From Marinobacter profundi (GTDB taxonomy: Bacteria; Pseudomonadota; Gammaproteobacteria; Pseudomonadales; Oleiphilaceae), in contig NZ_KZ319375.1 in NCBI RefSeq assembly GCF_002744715.1, forward strand, positions 100,753-164,752: a stretch of 64,000 nt of DNA. The letters run 5' to 3'. Below the pieces are notes generated by a model. The model made no database searches. It saw only the letters and a program-made list of their open reading frames with translations, and was not told where the DNA came from. Shown here piece by piece: positions 34,034-42,636 of the stretch. The position numbers and the translations under genes are program-made. The stretch's first letter is position 1; each line of letters opens with the position of its first letter.

Positions 34034-34461
34034 CTGACCCCGACCTCCACGACCCGACTGGCCAATTCGTTACCCGTACCACACTGCCCCCTGCTGACCA
34101 GCGTGAAAACCTGGTTGCCGCCGCTGCCACCCAGGGGAACCGGTGCGGTGGCGGCGCAGCTGAGTGCAGCCTGACAGCCCCTGAGCCCGCCAACGCTAAA
34201 CACCTGAACAGCCGGCACACCGGTGCAGCTGGCGGCATCCAGCACCTCCGCCACCGCCAGCTGCGCACCGCTTTCCGCGGCATGGAGCGCCCGCTGGGAC
34301 TGGACCTGCAGGCTCACGGCCTGGCCGGTGCCCTGCTGCAGCTGTGCCATGCCGGCCACCAGCAGGGCCAGCACGGTGATGACAAACAGGGCAATGGGCA
34401 GGCCGATGCCCTGTTGCCGCCCGAAGGCGGGGGCAGAATGAGAACGGGGGTCAGGGCACAT
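34030..34461 (-). CDS. mshP: MSHA minor pilin-like protein MshP
   Basis: A 143-residue PilX-type protein. The type IV prepilin-like segment QQGIGLPIALFVITVLALLV (about residues 16-35) supplies the membrane helix. RALHAAESGAQLAVAEVL is the conserved AAESG helix of this group. It has four cysteines in the C-terminal globular part. The glutamate at +5 seen in major pilins is absent here, as is usual for PilX/MshP. It starts inside the end of mshO (11-base overlap) and overlaps mshQ. Together with MshC, D, O and Q it should form the priming tip complex of the pilus. Confidence 0.8.
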   Translation of the reverse strand: MCPDPRSHSAPAFGRQQGIGLPIALFVITVLALLVAGMAQLQQGTGQAVSLQVQSQRALHAAESGAQLAVAEVLDAASCTGVPAVQVFSVGGLRGCQAALSCAATAPVPLGGSGGNQVFTLVSRGQCGTGNELASRVVEVGVR

Positions 34462-35230
34462 TGCGAATCTGTACCTCTTGGCTCACCGGCGTGGTTTCCC
34501 CGCTGCGGGGATCTTCCAGGACAAAGGCGAAACGGACCAGAGCGCCGCGCTGAAGGGTGGCTGGACTGAAGGCGAAATCGACGCTGCCGGCCAGGTTTGC
34601 CGCCACTACTTCCCGATTGCCTGTCAGCGGCGGTGCGGACTGGACCGGACTGACACCGTAACCGCTGTAGCGGAAAAGAAACCGGCCACTCTGGCACAGG
34701 CTGACCGGTGAACCGACAACGAACAGCCGCCGCTCGGGGGAGCGCTGGCTGAATCGGTGCGCCCCATCAAGCGTAATGACCGACGGTGACACGTCGTTGT
34801 CGATCGCGCTGATCGGGGTACTGACCGGGCCCGGATTAGCAGTGTTGTACAGGTCATTGGTGGCGGAGCCATACCCGTAGACCAGCGCCCGGGTGTTGCC
34901 CACCGGCGGAACCGTAGCAAAAGGCACCACTGTGATGTCGTCGAACCCCGGCCCCTGGCTGAGGCGGACATAGGTTGTAACTCCCTCTATCGGCAGCCAC
35001 TCGATACAGGCGCCGGCGGTTCTTATGGAAAGCGGGAACGCGCTGCGCAGCTCCCGCGAGACCTGCTCACTGACCACTACGCTCTGCAACGCCCGCTGCT
35101 GCCGGGTACCGACATCCAGCGCGCCCCGGGTGGCCAGAGTGACAAACTGCACCGAAATGGCGGCGACGATCGCCAGCATCACGATCACCATCACCAGCTC
35201 AACGAGAGTAAAACCTGTCGACCGCCGCAT
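34451..35230 (-). CDS. mshO: MSHA minor pilin MshO
   Basis: A 259-residue type IV prepilin-like protein with a short basic leader and a processing site, MRRSTG before FTLVELVMVIVMLAIVAA, including Glu5 of the mature chain. The large globular domain has features of MshO, such as SEQVSRELRSAFPLSIRTAG and FLFRYSGYGVSP. Length is typical for this protein, the largest minor pilin of the operon. Its ATG shares one base with the mshD stop (TGATG). It is inferred to belong to the tip or initiation complex, by analogy with PilW. Confidence 0.85.
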   Translation of the reverse strand: MRRSTGFTLVELVMVIVMLAIVAAISVQFVTLATRGALDVGTRQQRALQSVVVSEQVSRELRSAFPLSIRTAGACIEWLPIEGVTTYVRLSQGPGFDDITVVPFATVPPVGNTRALVYGYGSATNDLYNTANPGPVSTPISAIDNDVSPSVITLDGAHRFSQRSPERRLFVVGSPVSLCQSGRFLFRYSGYGVSPVQSAPPLTGNREVVAANLAGSVDFAFSPATLQRGALVRFAFVLEDPRSGETTPVSQEVQIRNVP

Positions 35231-35727
35231 CAGAAATTGGCCCGGTAAGCGGTAAAGCGCCAGTGTTGGCCGGAAGGATCGGTGATAGTGATATCCACAC
35301 GCTTGGCGTCTTCCTCGGCCACACCGACCTCGGAACCGGCACAGGTCACCATGACGGCAACGGAAAAACCCCCATAACCCGGCAACGCACTATCTTCGCT
35401 GTCCTTCGGTGGGTTGTCCGTCAGGCCCGTGTAATCATCGGCGTCATCAAAGAACGGGCGGGCCTCACCATCGGGACCGGCGGTGATACAGTCCACTTCC
35501 GCCGCCGCGACTTTGCCGCCACCCACCGGGGTGGCCTCGTCATAATGGCGGGACAGAATCTCATCCATATACAGCTGGGACAATGCCACCGCACGGGTCT
35601 GGTTCAGCGGATCGGCACTGCGCCCGGTGATCACGGCAAAAGCGCCAACCACCCCGGCAATGGCCACGCCCAGTACCACGATGGTGATGATGAGTTCGAC
35701 CAGGGTAACGCCGGACTGCCGCCTCAC
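35230..35727 (-). CDS. mshD: MSHA minor pilin MshD
   Basis: A 165-residue prepilin-like protein. The processing site is VRRQSG before VTLVELIITIVVLGVAIA, with Glu5 present. SQLYMDEILSRHYDEATP is characteristic of MshD/PilV-type minor pilins. I chose the GTG at 35727, which overlaps the mshC stop as GTGA and gives a normal short leader; an in-frame start at 35769 would add 14 residues within mshC. The C-terminal domain is acidic with two cysteines. It is cotranscribed with the rest of the minor pilins. Confidence 0.82.
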   Translation of the reverse strand: MRRQSGVTLVELIITIVVLGVAIAGVVGAFAVITGRSADPLNQTRAVALSQLYMDEILSRHYDEATPVGGGKVAAAEVDCITAGPDGEARPFFDDADDYTGLTDNPPKDSEDSALPGYGGFSVAVMVTCAGSEVGVAEEDAKRVDITITDPSGQHWRFTAYRANF

Positions 35728-36230
35728 TGGCAGACTCCCGGATAGACCGCGCCGAGGGAGCTGAGGCACAGTTCAAACTGGCTGGCGCCGGAGATCCGGA
35801 ACTCAAGGTTCTCGCGGGCAGCTGGCGCGGCGACCCGCCCCATATCGTCAAACGACACCGTCAGGCCCACGGCCGGAACAGCAGAAAAGACGCCGCCACT
35901 CACCCGGTAACTCAGGGAAGCCCCTTCCCGGGCCAGGGCGAAGGTATTGCCCCCGGCATCGAACTGAAGCTCGCCTGGCAACTGGCGAATGACCACGCGA
36001 TTGGAAGTATTCCCCGCCAGCGCTGCCTGTTGGGCAAGCAGCGTGGCGGAGGAAAGCTGCTGGGTGGCCAGCAGTGGAGAGAAGGCGGAGCGGGTGGTGA
36101 ACAGCCCGATGCCGAGTGCCGAGAGCACTCCGATCAGGATGATGACGATCACCAGCTCTACCAACGTGAAGCCTTTTATGCTCGCCGGATCACCACTACT
36201 TGCGCCATTCGTTATTAGCAATTGAGCCAC
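35724..36230 (-). CDS. mshC: MSHA minor pilin MshC
   Basis: A 168-residue GspH/FimT-type minor pilin. The prepilin site is SIKG before FTLVELVIVIILIGVLSA, with Glu5 present. The globular domain contains LSSATLLAQQAALAGNTSN, like other GspH-fold proteins, and two cysteines near the C-terminus. The start at GTG 36230 gives a long 19-residue leader and has no strong Shine-Dalgarno sequence, so the exact start is uncertain. It follows the major pilin gene after a 123-bp gap and begins the tightly overlapping minor-pilin run C-D-O-P-Q. Confidence 0.8.
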   Translation of the reverse strand: MAQLLITNGASSGDPASIKGFTLVELVIVIILIGVLSALGIGLFTTRSAFSPLLATQQLSSATLLAQQAALAGNTSNRVVIRQLPGELQFDAGGNTFALAREGASLSYRVSGGVFSAVPAVGLTVSFDDMGRVAAPAARENLEFRISGASQFELCLSSLGAVYPGVCQ

Positions 36231-36353
36231 ACTTTGCGATGATGTCTAGGTCACGTATGGTCCCGCACACACATTGAAGCAGGCGATCTTTATTTCTGCC
36301 GATCCTGAATTAATTGCGGGCGCCGGTTCCACTAGACCGCTGCATATAGCCTA

Positions 36354-36863
36354 CTAACAGCCAGTGATTGTGGCAGTAACGCTAGTCGGGGCTTCACTTC
36401 CGCTCGTGTCATTCGCCGCAGCATATTGAACTCTGCAAAGGCTAGATGAAGCGGCAGTACCATCGTCTGGCGAAATATAGTAAGTGATAGTCGCACTTTC
36501 GGCAGTACCACCGCCGTCAGCAGCTGAGACTTTGAATTCAGCACTAATCTGTGCGGCGTCACCAATTCCCGCCGCATTGGCAGTTGGGTACCCAGCAACC
36601 ATCGTCACCGTCTTACCTTCCAAAACCACACTCGCATCAGGCCCTGCATTGTCCGCAGCCTGGCGCGCATGCGCAATTGCTGATGCCGAACGCATTGCCC
36701 CCGCGAGACCGTTTATTGAAGACACTCTTGCCTCGCCACCAAAATCCGCAAACCGCGGCAACGCAAACGCCGCCAGAATGCCCAGAATCACAATGACCAT
36801 CACCAGCTCGATGAGGGTAAAGCCCTTTTCCTTTCTTGCGGCAATCACATGCATGGCTTTCAT
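36354..36863 (-). CDS. mshA: MSHA major pilin MshA
   Basis: A 169-residue type IV prepilin, probably the main shaft subunit. The leader MKAMHVIAARKEKG precedes FTLIELVMVIVILGILAA (Glu5 present), followed by FALPRFADFGGEARVSSING, the conserved MshA/MshB alpha-helix end. Two cysteines, in SLCRVQY and at the last residue (TITGC), can form the C-terminal disulfide loop. CGGAG lies at good distance before the ATG at 36863. The C-terminal half uses many A/T-ending codons (AGA, CTT, TCA, CAA) that are rare in neighbouring genes, suggesting diversification or exchange of the exposed domain. MshA and MshB assignment rests on order and sequence flavour. Confidence 0.82.
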   Translation of the reverse strand: MKAMHVIAARKEKGFTLIELVMVIVILGILAAFALPRFADFGGEARVSSINGLAGAMRSASAIAHARQAADNAGPDASVVLEGKTVTMVAGYPTANAAGIGDAAQISAEFKVSAADGGGTAESATITYYISPDDGTAASSSLCRVQYAAANDTSGSEAPTSVTATITGC

Positions 36864-36908
36864 ATCACTACTCCGAGGTTGAGTTACTATCTCTGATATC
36901 ACTTTGTT

Positions 36909-37430
36909 TTAGTTGATATTTACACTGATCTCGCCAGTACTGGCATCGTACTGGATGTTGTCGCTACCACCGTTCAGGTTGTAGGCGAAGGTACACACGG
37001 AGGTCGCTGCCGAGGCGGTGTAATCGGTGGCGGTACCGGAGGCGGCAATGGTCGGCGCATTGGACTGCAGCAGCTCTTCCCACACCTGGACGCAACGGTC
37101 TGCGGTCATTACCGCGGAGCCGTCGGCTTCACCGGTGTAAGTTCCGGTGGAGGCGACCGCCCAGCCGCGACTGGAGACATTGATAATGCCGTTGCCAAAG
37201 CCCGCCACATTATCCACCGCCACAGTGCTGCCATTGGTGAGCCACTGCGCCTTCGCCAGGGCCACACCCGCACTCAGTGCACCGGACGTCGCCTTGATGC
37301 TTGAGACATGGGCTTCTTCCGACAACTGCGCAAAGCGTGGCAGGGCAAACGCCGCCAGGATGGCCAGGATGGCAATCACTACCACCAGTTCGATCAGGGT
37401 GAACCCCCGGTTTTGTTGCTTGTTGCTCAT
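36909..37430 (-). CDS. mshB: MSHA pilin MshB
   Basis: A 173-residue type IV prepilin. The short leader MSNKQQNRG precedes FTLIELVVVIAILAILAA, with Glu5, then FALPRFAQLSEEAHVSSIKA. The globular domain has KAQWLTNG and DRCVQVWEELLQ, which resemble MshB of Vibrio and Shewanella, and a second cysteine in TSVCTFAYN. AAGGAG lies five bases before the ATG at 37430, a strong ribosome-binding site that fixes the start over the preceding GTG. It is followed by mshA after 45 bases and preceded by a 134-bp gap, which may carry a separate promoter for the pilins. Confidence 0.82.
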   Translation of the reverse strand: MSNKQQNRGFTLIELVVVIAILAILAAFALPRFAQLSEEAHVSSIKATSGALSAGVALAKAQWLTNGSTVAVDNVAGFGNGIINVSSRGWAVASTGTYTGEADGSAVMTADRCVQVWEELLQSNAPTIAASGTATDYTASAATSVCTFAYNLNGGSDNIQYDASTGEISVNIN

Positions 37431-37564
37431 CACAACTCCTTGGTTGATTTATCAGTCAATTGTCTCACAACGCGCCTAATGCCCTAGATTTACCAGGGTT
37501 ATTTCACCAGATTTAACAGAGGCCGGAGGCCAGTGCCCAGCGAACATCGCCGAAAGTCACCCAC

Positions 37565-38794
37565 TCAGCCCCGCCCCATCGCCGCGGAGCCCAGGTCCCA
37601 GATCGGCAGGAATACGCCCAGCGCCAGTATCAGGACCAGAACGCCCATCGCCACAATCAGGATCGGCTCGATGGATTCCGCCAGCCGCTTGAGACCGTAA
37701 TCGACGTCTTCATCGTAGAAATCCGCCACTTTCACCAGCATGTCGTCCACCGCACCGGTCTCTTCGCCGACTGCAATCATCTGCAGGATCAGCGGGGTGA
37801 ACATGCCGCTGTTGCGGGCCGTACGCAGCAGGCTTTCACCCCGTTCGATGCCGGCCCGCATCCCCTTGATATGGGACGCCATCCAGGCATTGTCGGTGGC
37901 CTCCGCGCCGATGCTGAGGGCGTGGGTCACCGGCATCCCCGCAGCCAGCATGGCAGCGAAGTTACGGGCAAACCGGCTCAGGGTGATCAGCTCCAGCAAC
38001 GGACCGATAATGGGGACCCGCAACTTGTAACGGTCCCAGGTCTGCCGGCCATCGTCGGTTGCTTTCCACTGCCGTACCAGGACGGCCACAGCGGCCACGG
38101 CAAACAGTGCAACGTGCCAGTACCCCAGCAAGGCGTTGGACGTACCGACCAGCACCTGGGTCAACAACGGCAAGTCCGCACCCAGCTTGGCGAACACCGT
38201 GGCAAACTTGGGAATAACCAGAAAGTTCACCACCAGCAATGCCGCCAGCAGAGCAATGACCACAAACGTCGGGTAACGCAGGGCCTGCTTCAGCCGACGG
38301 CGGGTATCCCGCTCCAGCTCCAGCATTTCTGCCAGCCGCTGGAAGGCGTCATCCAGCAACCCGGTGTTTTCGCCCACGTGGATCATCGCCACGAACAGTT
38401 CCGGAAAAACATCCGGGTGAGCCTGCATTGCGGTTGCCATGGTAGAGCCACCTTCCAGCCGGCTGGTGACATCCTCCAGCACCTCTGCCAGCACCGGCGA
38501 CCGGGAGCTTTCCGCCAGCCCCCGCATGGTACGGATCAGCGGGATACCCGCCCGGGTCAACGCATGCATCTGGCGACAGAAAACAATCAGCTCGTCCAGG
38601 CCTACCTTGCGCCGGAACAGCGCCAGGCCGGCAGACTGCTCCAGGGTCGACGCCGGCTCCGCCTGCGGACGGATGCTCAGGGGCGTAATGCCCTGACGCA
38701 ACAGTTCACTGGCTGCCGCTTCGGCACTGGCCGCGGCCAGATTGCCCTGACGGACTTCGCCTTTCGCTGTTTTGCCCCGGTAGCTGAACTGCAT
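37565..38794 (-). CDS. mshG: MSHA biogenesis inner-membrane platform protein MshG
   Basis: A 409-residue PilC/GspF-family polytopic protein that anchors the assembly ATPase and moves pilins into the fibre. Two repeated GspF domains are visible, with FCRQMHALTRAGIPLIRTMRG in the first and FARNFAAMLAAGMPVTHAL in the second. Three transmembrane segments lie near residues 170-195, 215-235 and 380-400. I prefer the ATG at 38794 (MQFSYRGKTAKG) to a TTG three codons upstream. GGAAGGTTGAGG before it is purine-rich and the gene begins five bases after mshE stops. Confidence 0.9.
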   Translation of the reverse strand: MQFSYRGKTAKGEVRQGNLAAASAEAAASELLRQGITPLSIRPQAEPASTLEQSAGLALFRRKVGLDELIVFCRQMHALTRAGIPLIRTMRGLAESSRSPVLAEVLEDVTSRLEGGSTMATAMQAHPDVFPELFVAMIHVGENTGLLDDAFQRLAEMLELERDTRRRLKQALRYPTFVVIALLAALLVVNFLVIPKFATVFAKLGADLPLLTQVLVGTSNALLGYWHVALFAVAAVAVLVRQWKATDDGRQTWDRYKLRVPIIGPLLELITLSRFARNFAAMLAAGMPVTHALSIGAEATDNAWMASHIKGMRAGIERGESLLRTARNSGMFTPLILQMIAVGEETGAVDDMLVKVADFYDEDVDYGLKRLAESIEPILIVAMGVLVLILALGVFLPIWDLGSAAMGRG

Positions 38795-38799
38795 CGGCC

Positions 38800-40587
38800 T
38801 CAACCTTCCAACAGGCTTGCACGGTGATCCGGCGAATCCTCAACGCCTGCCCGAGCTTCATCAGGCGACAGTCCCGCATCCGCCGAAGCCGTCACCCTGG
38901 CCACTTCCTCCAGGGTTGTTACGCCCTGCAGGGCGTAATCCATCGCGCACTGGCCCAGGGGGCGGTAGAGCGGGCTCCGGCGGGCAGCGCGGGTGAATCC
39001 GGCGACATCCTGGCGCCGCAGGGCATCCAGCATGGCCTCGTTCATTTCCAGCATTTCATAGACCCCGATGCGCCCGCGATAACCGGTATGGCTGCAGTGA
39101 TAACAGCCACTGCCCTGCACGAAGCCCGCTTGCCGGTCCGCCGGTGCCAGGTCAAAACTCGCCAGCCAGACCTTTTCCTGCTCCGTCGGCGTGTAGCTTT
39201 CGCTGCAGTTATCGCAAACCCGGCGCACCAGGCGCTGGGCCACCACCCCCAGCAGGGAACTGGCAACCAGGAATGGCTCAGCCCCCATATCGATCATCCG
39301 CAAGGCACTGCCCAGAGAGTCGTTGGTATGCAGGGTCGACAGTACCAGGTGGCCGGTCATGGCCGCCCGCAGGCCGATCTCCACGGTTTCCCGGTCCCGC
39401 ATTTCGCCCACCAGAATAACGTCCGGGTCCTGACGCAGGCTGGCCCGCAACACACTGGCAAATTCCAGGCCGATGCGTGGGTTGACCTGGACCTGGGTGA
39501 TCCGGGGCAGGCGGTATTCCACCGGGTCCTCGGCGGTAATGATCTTCACTTCGGGCCGGTTGAGCTCGGTCAGCGCGCCATACAATGTGGTGGTCTTGCC
39601 GCTGCCGGTGGGGCCGGTCACCAGGATCATGCCGTGGGGTTTGCGGATCATCCGGCGAAACCGCTCCAGCAGATGCGGCGGCATGCCGCCATTGTCCAGC
39701 CCCAGGCTGGCCTGGGAGTGATCAAGCAGGCGCATGACCACCGATTCACCGTACTGCACCGGCATGGTGGACACCCGGACGTCGATACTGCGCCCTTTCA
39801 CCCGGACGTTGAACCGACCGTCCTGAGGCAGGCGTTTTTCGGAAATATTCAGCCCCGCCATCAGTTTGAGCCGCAGGACCACCGCCGAGTGGACCCGCTT
39901 TTCTTTCATCACCTGTTCCTGCAGCACCCCGTCAACCCGCTGACGAATGCGAATCACACTCTCATCCGGTTCGATGTGAATGTCCGAACTGCGGGCCTGG
40001 ATGGCATCCTCGAACAGGGTCTGTAACAGCTTGACCACCGGCGCATCTTCGCTGGCGGAGGACGCTGACATCGTGGCCAGGTCAAACACATCATCGCTGA
40101 GCTCGTCTTCCAGCTCTTCCGCCAGCGAGGCGATCTCTTCAGTGCGGCGATAGACCATATCGAGGGTGCTGAGCAGCTCGCTCTCCCGGACCACCGCCTG
40201 ACGCACCGGCTGTTTCAGCACCCGCACCAGCTCGTCGTAGGCGAAGATGTCCAGCGGGTCCGCCATGCCCACCAGCAGCTCCCCGGCCTGTTCGGCCAGC
40301 ACGATGGCACGGAAACGACGGGCCAGGGCCTCCGGCAGCCGCTTCACCAGGGCACCGTCAAAGCGGTACTGGTTCAGCCGGACAAACGGTACATCCAGCT
40401 GGCGCGCCAGCAGGTTCATCAGCTCGATCTCGCCCACATAGCCGAGTTCCACCAGGGTGCGGCCGAGCTTTCGTCCGGTACGCTTCTGCTCTCCCAGGGC
40501 GGTGGCCAGTTGCGGCTCGGTAATCACCCCTTCCTGGATCAGCAGGTCACCAATCCGTAGCTTGCGTCTGGGTTCGTTCATCGTCAT
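38800..40587 (-). CDS. mshE: MSHA pilus extension ATPase MshE
   Basis: A 595-residue GspE/PilB-type hexameric ATPase powering pilus extension. The N-terminal MshEN domain shows two arms of the c-di-GMP-binding motif, RIGDLLIQEGVI at about residue 11 and KLGRTLVELGYV near 39, so direct control by c-di-GMP is expected. The nucleotide site has Walker A GPTGSGKTTTLYG, the Asp box ITAEDPVEYRL and Walker B DVILVGEMRD. Four cysteines in CDNCSESY and GCYHC match the zinc-binding insert. The start overlaps the mshL stop as ATGA. No retraction ATPase gene is in the window. Confidence 0.93.
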   Translation of the reverse strand: MTMNEPRRKLRIGDLLIQEGVITEPQLATALGEQKRTGRKLGRTLVELGYVGEIELMNLLARQLDVPFVRLNQYRFDGALVKRLPEALARRFRAIVLAEQAGELLVGMADPLDIFAYDELVRVLKQPVRQAVVRESELLSTLDMVYRRTEEIASLAEELEDELSDDVFDLATMSASSASEDAPVVKLLQTLFEDAIQARSSDIHIEPDESVIRIRQRVDGVLQEQVMKEKRVHSAVVLRLKLMAGLNISEKRLPQDGRFNVRVKGRSIDVRVSTMPVQYGESVVMRLLDHSQASLGLDNGGMPPHLLERFRRMIRKPHGMILVTGPTGSGKTTTLYGALTELNRPEVKIITAEDPVEYRLPRITQVQVNPRIGLEFASVLRASLRQDPDVILVGEMRDRETVEIGLRAAMTGHLVLSTLHTNDSLGSALRMIDMGAEPFLVASSLLGVVAQRLVRRVCDNCSESYTPTEQEKVWLASFDLAPADRQAGFVQGSGCYHCSHTGYRGRIGVYEMLEMNEAMLDALRRQDVAGFTRAARRSPLYRPLGQCAMDYALQGVTTLEEVARVTASADAGLSPDEARAGVEDSPDHRASLLEG

Positions 40588-42254
40588 TCTTCAAGCCGGG
40601 GCTTGCGGGTAGCGGCAGCGTCGAGCGAGTCACGCAGCGCCTGCATCCGCTCGCGGCTCGCGGTGATGTCTGCTGCCACCGGCTCAACACCCGCCACCAC
40701 CGGTCGCAACAGGATGACCAACTCGCTCTTGCGGGCAGTAAAGCGGCGCTGTTTGAACAGCTCTCCAAGCAGCGGAATGTCACTGAAGAAGGGCACCCCC
40801 GCGTTCTCATCCTCGCTGGTGTTCTGGATCAGGCCCCCGATCACCACGATCTGGCCGCTTTCGGCACGGATGATGCTATCGGTCTCGCGCACGGTACTGC
40901 GGGCCAGTGGCAGAGTGACATCCCGCTCGCCTACGGTGATGACTTTCTCCTGGTCACTGACTTCACTGACCGATGGATGGACGTGGAGCGTAATGGCACC
41001 GTCTTCCGAAATCTGCGGGGTTACATCCAGCGAGATCCCGGAGAAGAACGGGGTCAGCTCCACGGAGGTGGAGGTACGGTCGGTGGCGGTTATGGCCGAA
41101 TTGTTTTCGTCAAAGTCGATGTCGGTGACAAAAAACTCGTCCGTCCCCACCTTGATCACCGCCTTCTGGTTATTCACCGTCGCAATTCGCGGGCTGGAAA
41201 GAATCTGCACGTTACCCTGCTTGCCGAGCAACTGGATCAGGCCGCTGAAATCCCCCGCCCTGACGCTGGCCGAGAACAGCCCACCAATGTCGGAGGCGGT
41301 GATCGTCTGGCCCGCGAGAGACTGGGCGGTAAAGTAATCGGCGCGGCCAGCGGCACTCTGCACATCGGACCAGTTGATGCCCTGCTGGTAGCCCTCATTG
41401 AGGGTGATTTCGAGGATCTTGGCTTCCAGCACCACCTGTCGCTGCATGATCAACTCGGTCCGGCGCAGGTACTCCTCGACCTGACGGAGGCGGTCAGCGG
41501 GCGCACGAACCATTACCAGGCCGGCCGCCGCATTGACGATCACCTGGTTATTATCGCCGTCACCAACAATCAGGCTCACCGCACGACTGATATCGCTCCA
41601 GAAATCCGATTCGGTGAGGGTCGCAATCTGGGTACCAACGGCATGGGCAGCACCGGGACCTGCGTCCCCGGCGCCATCGGTGCCATTGCCCCGGGCAGAG
41701 CTCACCTGACCTGAACTGACGCGTGTCTCAGAGCCGCCCTGGCGCTTCAGGTGCAGATAATCGACGGGAAACAGACGCGTCTGTGACTGGTTACTGCCAA
41801 CTCTGAACAGCCGCCCGCGGCGCTGGATATCCAGGTTGTAGAGTTCACCGGCAATCTCCATCACTTCAGGCACAGTGACGTCCTGCAGCCGCAGCCGGAT
41901 AGTGGCACTGACATCCGGATGAACCACCACGTTGTAACCGGTACCTTCCACGAGTGCCTGAAAGAACGCCTCAGCGCCCACATTACTGGCATTCACATCA
42001 AACCGCTCTTCAATCCCGGTCTCGCCGGCGACCGGCGGCAACAAAGTCTCGGCCTGCGCATCGGGAAGGGCAACCGGCGCCGCGCCCGCAGACGGCCCGG
42101 CAGGCGCGGCCTGTTCGGCCTGTGCCAGGGCCTGGTCAATGGCGGCCGCGGCATCGCTGGACATCGTCTGCGATGAACGCATCGACGGGTGGGTACTGCA
42201 GGCCGAGACCAGCACGACCAGGGCCAGAGAAGTCAGTAGTCGGAACGTTGTCAT
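40584..42254 (-). CDS. mshL: MSHA outer-membrane secretin MshL
   Basis: A 556-residue secretin lipoprotein forming the outer-membrane channel for the pilus. The lipobox VLVSAC places the lipidated cysteine at residue 19. A secretin N-domain follows at about residues 85-160 (VEGTGYNVVVHPDVSATIRL). The C-terminal secretin domain begins near MQRQVVLEAKILEITLNEGY and contains IVVIGGLIQNTSEDENAGVPF. A low-complexity proline/alanine linker lies at residues 45-70. It ends overlapping mshE directly. In Vibrio, mshM and mshN lie between these two genes, and they are absent here. Confidence 0.9.
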   Translation of the reverse strand: MTTFRLLTSLALVVLVSACSTHPSMRSSQTMSSDAAAAIDQALAQAEQAAPAGPSAGAAPVALPDAQAETLLPPVAGETGIEERFDVNASNVGAEAFFQALVEGTGYNVVVHPDVSATIRLRLQDVTVPEVMEIAGELYNLDIQRRGRLFRVGSNQSQTRLFPVDYLHLKRQGGSETRVSSGQVSSARGNGTDGAGDAGPGAAHAVGTQIATLTESDFWSDISRAVSLIVGDGDNNQVIVNAAAGLVMVRAPADRLRQVEEYLRRTELIMQRQVVLEAKILEITLNEGYQQGINWSDVQSAAGRADYFTAQSLAGQTITASDIGGLFSASVRAGDFSGLIQLLGKQGNVQILSSPRIATVNNQKAVIKVGTDEFFVTDIDFDENNSAITATDRTSTSVELTPFFSGISLDVTPQISEDGAITLHVHPSVSEVSDQEKVITVGERDVTLPLARSTVRETDSIIRAESGQIVVIGGLIQNTSEDENAGVPFFSDIPLLGELFKQRRFTARKSELVILLRPVVAGVEPVAADITASRERMQALRDSLDAAATRKPRLEE

Positions 42255-42296
42255 GGATACCCTAATTTGTTATTCGTCTGAGCCTTCGCGGTGCGG

Positions 42297-42635
42297 TCAG
42301 TTCGACTGCCTAATCTGCGGAAGCGCTTCCAACCGAATTACCCGGACACGTCCCTGATCCAGTAACTCCACATTATCGGGATGAACCCGCAGCAGGCGGA
42401 CCCCGTCAAATCGCTGTCCCTCCTGCCGAACCTGGCCGTCGATGATCGCAAACCGGCGTTGTTTGCCCAGCATCACCGAGCCGAGCGTGAAATTTCGCTG
42501 CGGCGTGGCGGCACGCTGCTGAACTTCGCCCGCCGGTGGCCGGGTGGGGTCGGTCAGCGGCCGGGCCGAAGCAGGGGCAGTCGCCAGCCCGAACAGGGTC
42601 GAGACGACTATTACAACCCGGCAGATCAGCCTCAT
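42297..42635 (-). CDS. mshK: MSHA biogenesis protein MshK
   Basis: A 112-residue periplasmic protein with a signal peptide (MRLICRVVIVVSTLFGLATA, cleaved near PASA). DPTRPP follows, then the conserved core FTLGSVMLGKQRRFAIIDGQ and VRVIRL near the C-terminus. This is PilP/GspC-like in flavour, linking the inner-membrane assembly to the secretin. It starts one base after the mshJ stop and precedes mshL by a 42-bp gap. Small, poorly conserved proteins at this place are regularly named MshK. Confidence 0.8.
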   Translation of the reverse strand: MRLICRVVIVVSTLFGLATAPASARPLTDPTRPPAGEVQQRAATPQRNFTLGSVMLGKQRRFAIIDGQVRQEGQRFDGVRLLRVHPDNVELLDQGRVRVIRLEALPQIRQSN

Positions 42636-42636
42636 C

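Noticed and set aside
37434..37564. A sigma-54 promoter before the pilin genes
   Set aside because: A minus-strand GG-N10-GC occurs, but the -12 box (GGGCA rather than TTGCA) is poor and no activator site is evident.
37565..40587. A type II secretion or type IVa pilus gene set
   Set aside because: GspE- and GspF-like proteins alone are ambiguous. The adjoining MshL, MshQ and MshO-like proteins and the gene order identify the MSHA system.
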